From contig JRUP01000001.1 of assembly GCA_000773965.1 (NCBI GenBank), positions 62,001-126,000 of the forward strand: 64,000 nt of DNA, in the 5' to 3' direction. Positions 62,787 to 64,000 of the stretch are shown piece by piece. The position numbers and the translations under genes were made by a program. A model generated the notes under the pieces. It saw nothing but the letters and a program-made list of their open reading frames with translations. It had not been told where the DNA came from and did no database searches. Numbering within the stretch: position 1 is the first letter of the stretch; every line of letters begins with the position of its first letter. The stretch is from Enterobacter cancerogenus (GTDB taxonomy: Bacteria; Pseudomonadota; Gammaproteobacteria; Enterobacterales; Enterobacteriaceae).

Positions 62787-63950
62787 TTAAGCGGTTTCCA
62801 GTGCCCAGATGCGATTAAGGTCGACGTTCTGCCACAGGCTATTGTCTTCGGCCCCCGTGATACTGTCGGTGCAGAACGAATCACCGAGATCCAGCTCTTC
62901 CGGCTTCACTTCACGTTGCGCGTGTAAAGACCAGAACACATGCACTTTGGGTTTTAACAGCGATTTTTCACCGGCCTGCACCACCAGCGCCACGCGCCCG
63001 GAGGCCAGTCGCACCAGCGATCCCACCGGATAAATGCCGATGGTGCGCACGAAGGCGTGCAGCAGCGTATTGTCGAAGTGACCGCGCCAGCTCAGCATAT
63101 TGTGCATCGCTTCGGCGGGGGTCCAGCCCTTACGGTAGGGACGATTAGAGGTCACCGCATCATAGACATCGCATACCGCGGCCATACGAGAAAACAGCGA
63201 AATCTCTTCGCCTTTCAGTTTGTGGGGGTAACCGCTGCCATCGACTTTTTCGTGGTGATGCAGCGCAATATCTAACAGGTCTTCCCCTGCATCAGCCTCC
63301 ATCAGCATCTGTGCACCGATAATCGGATGCTCGCGCATGATGGTGAACTCCTCGTCGGTGAGCTTGCCGGGTTTATTGAGGATCTCTAGCGGCACTGCCG
63401 ATTTGCCGACATCATGCAGCAATCCACCCATGCCCACGCGCCGCTGCTGGTGTTCATCGAGCCCCATTTTTTTGCCCAGCGAGATCATCAACCCGCACAC
63501 CGCCATAGAGTGCAGATAGGTGTAATCGTCGTGATTTTTCAGCCGCGCCACGCTGAGCAGCGCAGTGGGTTCACGGGTAATCGATCCGGCAATATCGTCC
63601 ACCAGGTCCATCGTATAGTTGAGGTCCAGCCCCTGACCCATACGCGCCTCGTTGAACATCGCCAGCACCTGTGGCTTGCCCTGATTGAAGATGGTTTGTG
63701 CCTGATCCAGTTCCTGGAAAAATGGGGTTTGCGGAATGGCTTTCTTCGGCGCAGGCTTCGCAGGTGCCTGCACCGACTTATCGAGATCGATCCAGATTTG
63801 CTGGATCCCTTCGTTGCGGATCATCGCGATCTGGCGTTTATCGGTGATCAGCATTTGGTTGCGAATGCGTTTGTCCTTGAGCCACCAAACCTCCAGTTTG
63901 TGGATGAACATTCCTTGCCGCAGTTCGTCAACGGTAATCAGCTTTATCAC
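62787..63950 (-). CDS. HD-GYP domain cyclic-di-GMP phosphodiesterase
   Basis: A 387-residue soluble protein. A DUF3391 N-terminal domain (about residues 1-120; MIFIHKLEVWW region, KDKRIRNQMLITDKRQIA) precedes the HD-GYP domain (about 130-310). The metal-binding motifs LLHDVGKSAVP, REHPIIGAQML and LHHHEKVDGSGYPHKL are complete, so hydrolysis of c-di-GMP to GMP is expected. It starts with GTG preceded by AAGGAGAG; that ribosome site lies in a hairpin with an upstream copy of its complement. The gene ends just before the kdp regulatory site. Confidence 0.9.
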   Translation of the reverse strand: MIKLITVDELRQGMFIHKLEVWWLKDKRIRNQMLITDKRQIAMIRNEGIQQIWIDLDKSVQAPAKPAPKKAIPQTPFFQELDQAQTIFNQGKPQVLAMFNEARMGQGLDLNYTMDLVDDIAGSITREPTALLSVARLKNHDDYTYLHSMAVCGLMISLGKKMGLDEHQQRRVGMGGLLHDVGKSAVPLEILNKPGKLTDEEFTIMREHPIIGAQMLMEADAGEDLLDIALHHHEKVDGSGYPHKLKGEEISLFSRMAAVCDVYDAVTSNRPYRKGWTPAEAMHNMLSWRGHFDNTLLHAFVRTIGIYPVGSLVRLASGRVALVVQAGEKSLLKPKVHVFWSLHAQREVKPEELDLGDSFCTDSITGAEDNSLWQNVDLNRIWALETA

Positions 63951-63992
63951 GATATCTCTCCTTAATATCAGTGGATGGTAAGGAGAGGTATC
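63951..63992 (-). promoter_or_regulatory. Leader hairpin sequestering the HD-GYP ribosome site
   Basis: GATATCTCTCCTTA (63951-63964) and TAAGGAGAGGTATC (63979-63992) are complementary at 13 of 14 positions with a 14-nt loop. In the minus-strand transcript the 3' arm TAAGGAGAGATATC contains the Shine-Dalgarno sequence of the HD-GYP gene and ends at the base before its GTG start. Confidence 0.7.
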
Positions 63993-64000
63993 GGCAGCTG

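Overview
The window is a stretch of chromosome from a gammaproteobacterium of the Enterobacterales. It carries the conserved block yhiN-pitA-uspB-uspA-rsmJ-prlC-rlmJ-gor, plus proP, hemB, yhhS, yqhA, kdpFABCD and ERIC repeats, all close to their enterobacterial forms. An iol cluster, a ribitol operon and many small regulator/enzyme pairs suggest a plant- or soil-associated relative, most likely Erwiniaceae (Pantoea-like). That placement is an inference from gene content and protein similarity recalled from memory; no search was run.

Layout. 1-6,600: myo-inositol catabolism (3'-part of iolC fused to DUF2090, RpiR-type regulator, iolB, iolA, IolI-like TIM barrel), with a repeated ATGAAATAA motif in the promoter gaps. 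6,660-6,900: two tandem ERIC copies. 6,945-12,850: YhhS-type MFS exporter, a ferric-type ABC importer (ATPase, binding protein, two-domain permease) and an AI-2E family permease whose ribosome site lies in a perfect hairpin. 12,960-17,920: orphan sulfonate-type binding protein with a class II aldolase, an EAL phosphodiesterase, a D-2-hydroxyacid dehydrogenase and an unknown protein. 18,490-23,250: proP, hemB, a GAF-GGDEF cyclase and an exported hydrolase. 23,570-27,660: a cysteine-rich AraC regulator, a GlxA-type regulator divergent from an exported isochorismatase-type hydrolase, a small exported protein and a glycosyltransferase. 27,736-39,154: housekeeping block, with a CPBP protease and RNase BN between rlmJ and gor. 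39,254-43,903: ribitol operon (LacI-type rbtR divergent from rbtD-rbtK), then a Gate-domain membrane protein preceded by a 15-codon leader ORF. 44,163-54,957: accessory enzymes (Sua5/YciO-like protein, quinone oxidoreductase, SDR, YcaC-like hydrolase, bestrophin, Tat-exported esterase), a Na+/H+ antiporter, and an MFS exporter with its LysR regulator. 54,997-62,678: yqhA and kdpDCBAF. 62,787-63,950: HD-GYP protein.

How it fits together. Osmotic and ionic homeostasis is prominent (proP, kdpFABC with KdpD, CPA1 antiporter, bestrophin). Two carbon-source modules (inositol, ribitol) each have a local regulator and candidate operators. Cyclic-di-GMP turnover is represented by one cyclase and two phosphodiesterases. 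Most convergent gene pairs are separated by a terminator or a short palindrome, several of which share cores.

Most notable points: kdpE is absent next to kdpD although a KdpE-box-like sequence lies upstream of kdpF; three genes have their Shine-Dalgarno sequence in or at the edge of an inverted-repeat arm; two unlinked 115-residue exported proteins share a two-cysteine pattern with an identical W-x17-C spacing; and related palindromic elements recur between genes. No tRNA, rRNA, insertion sequence, prophage or CRISPR array was recognised.
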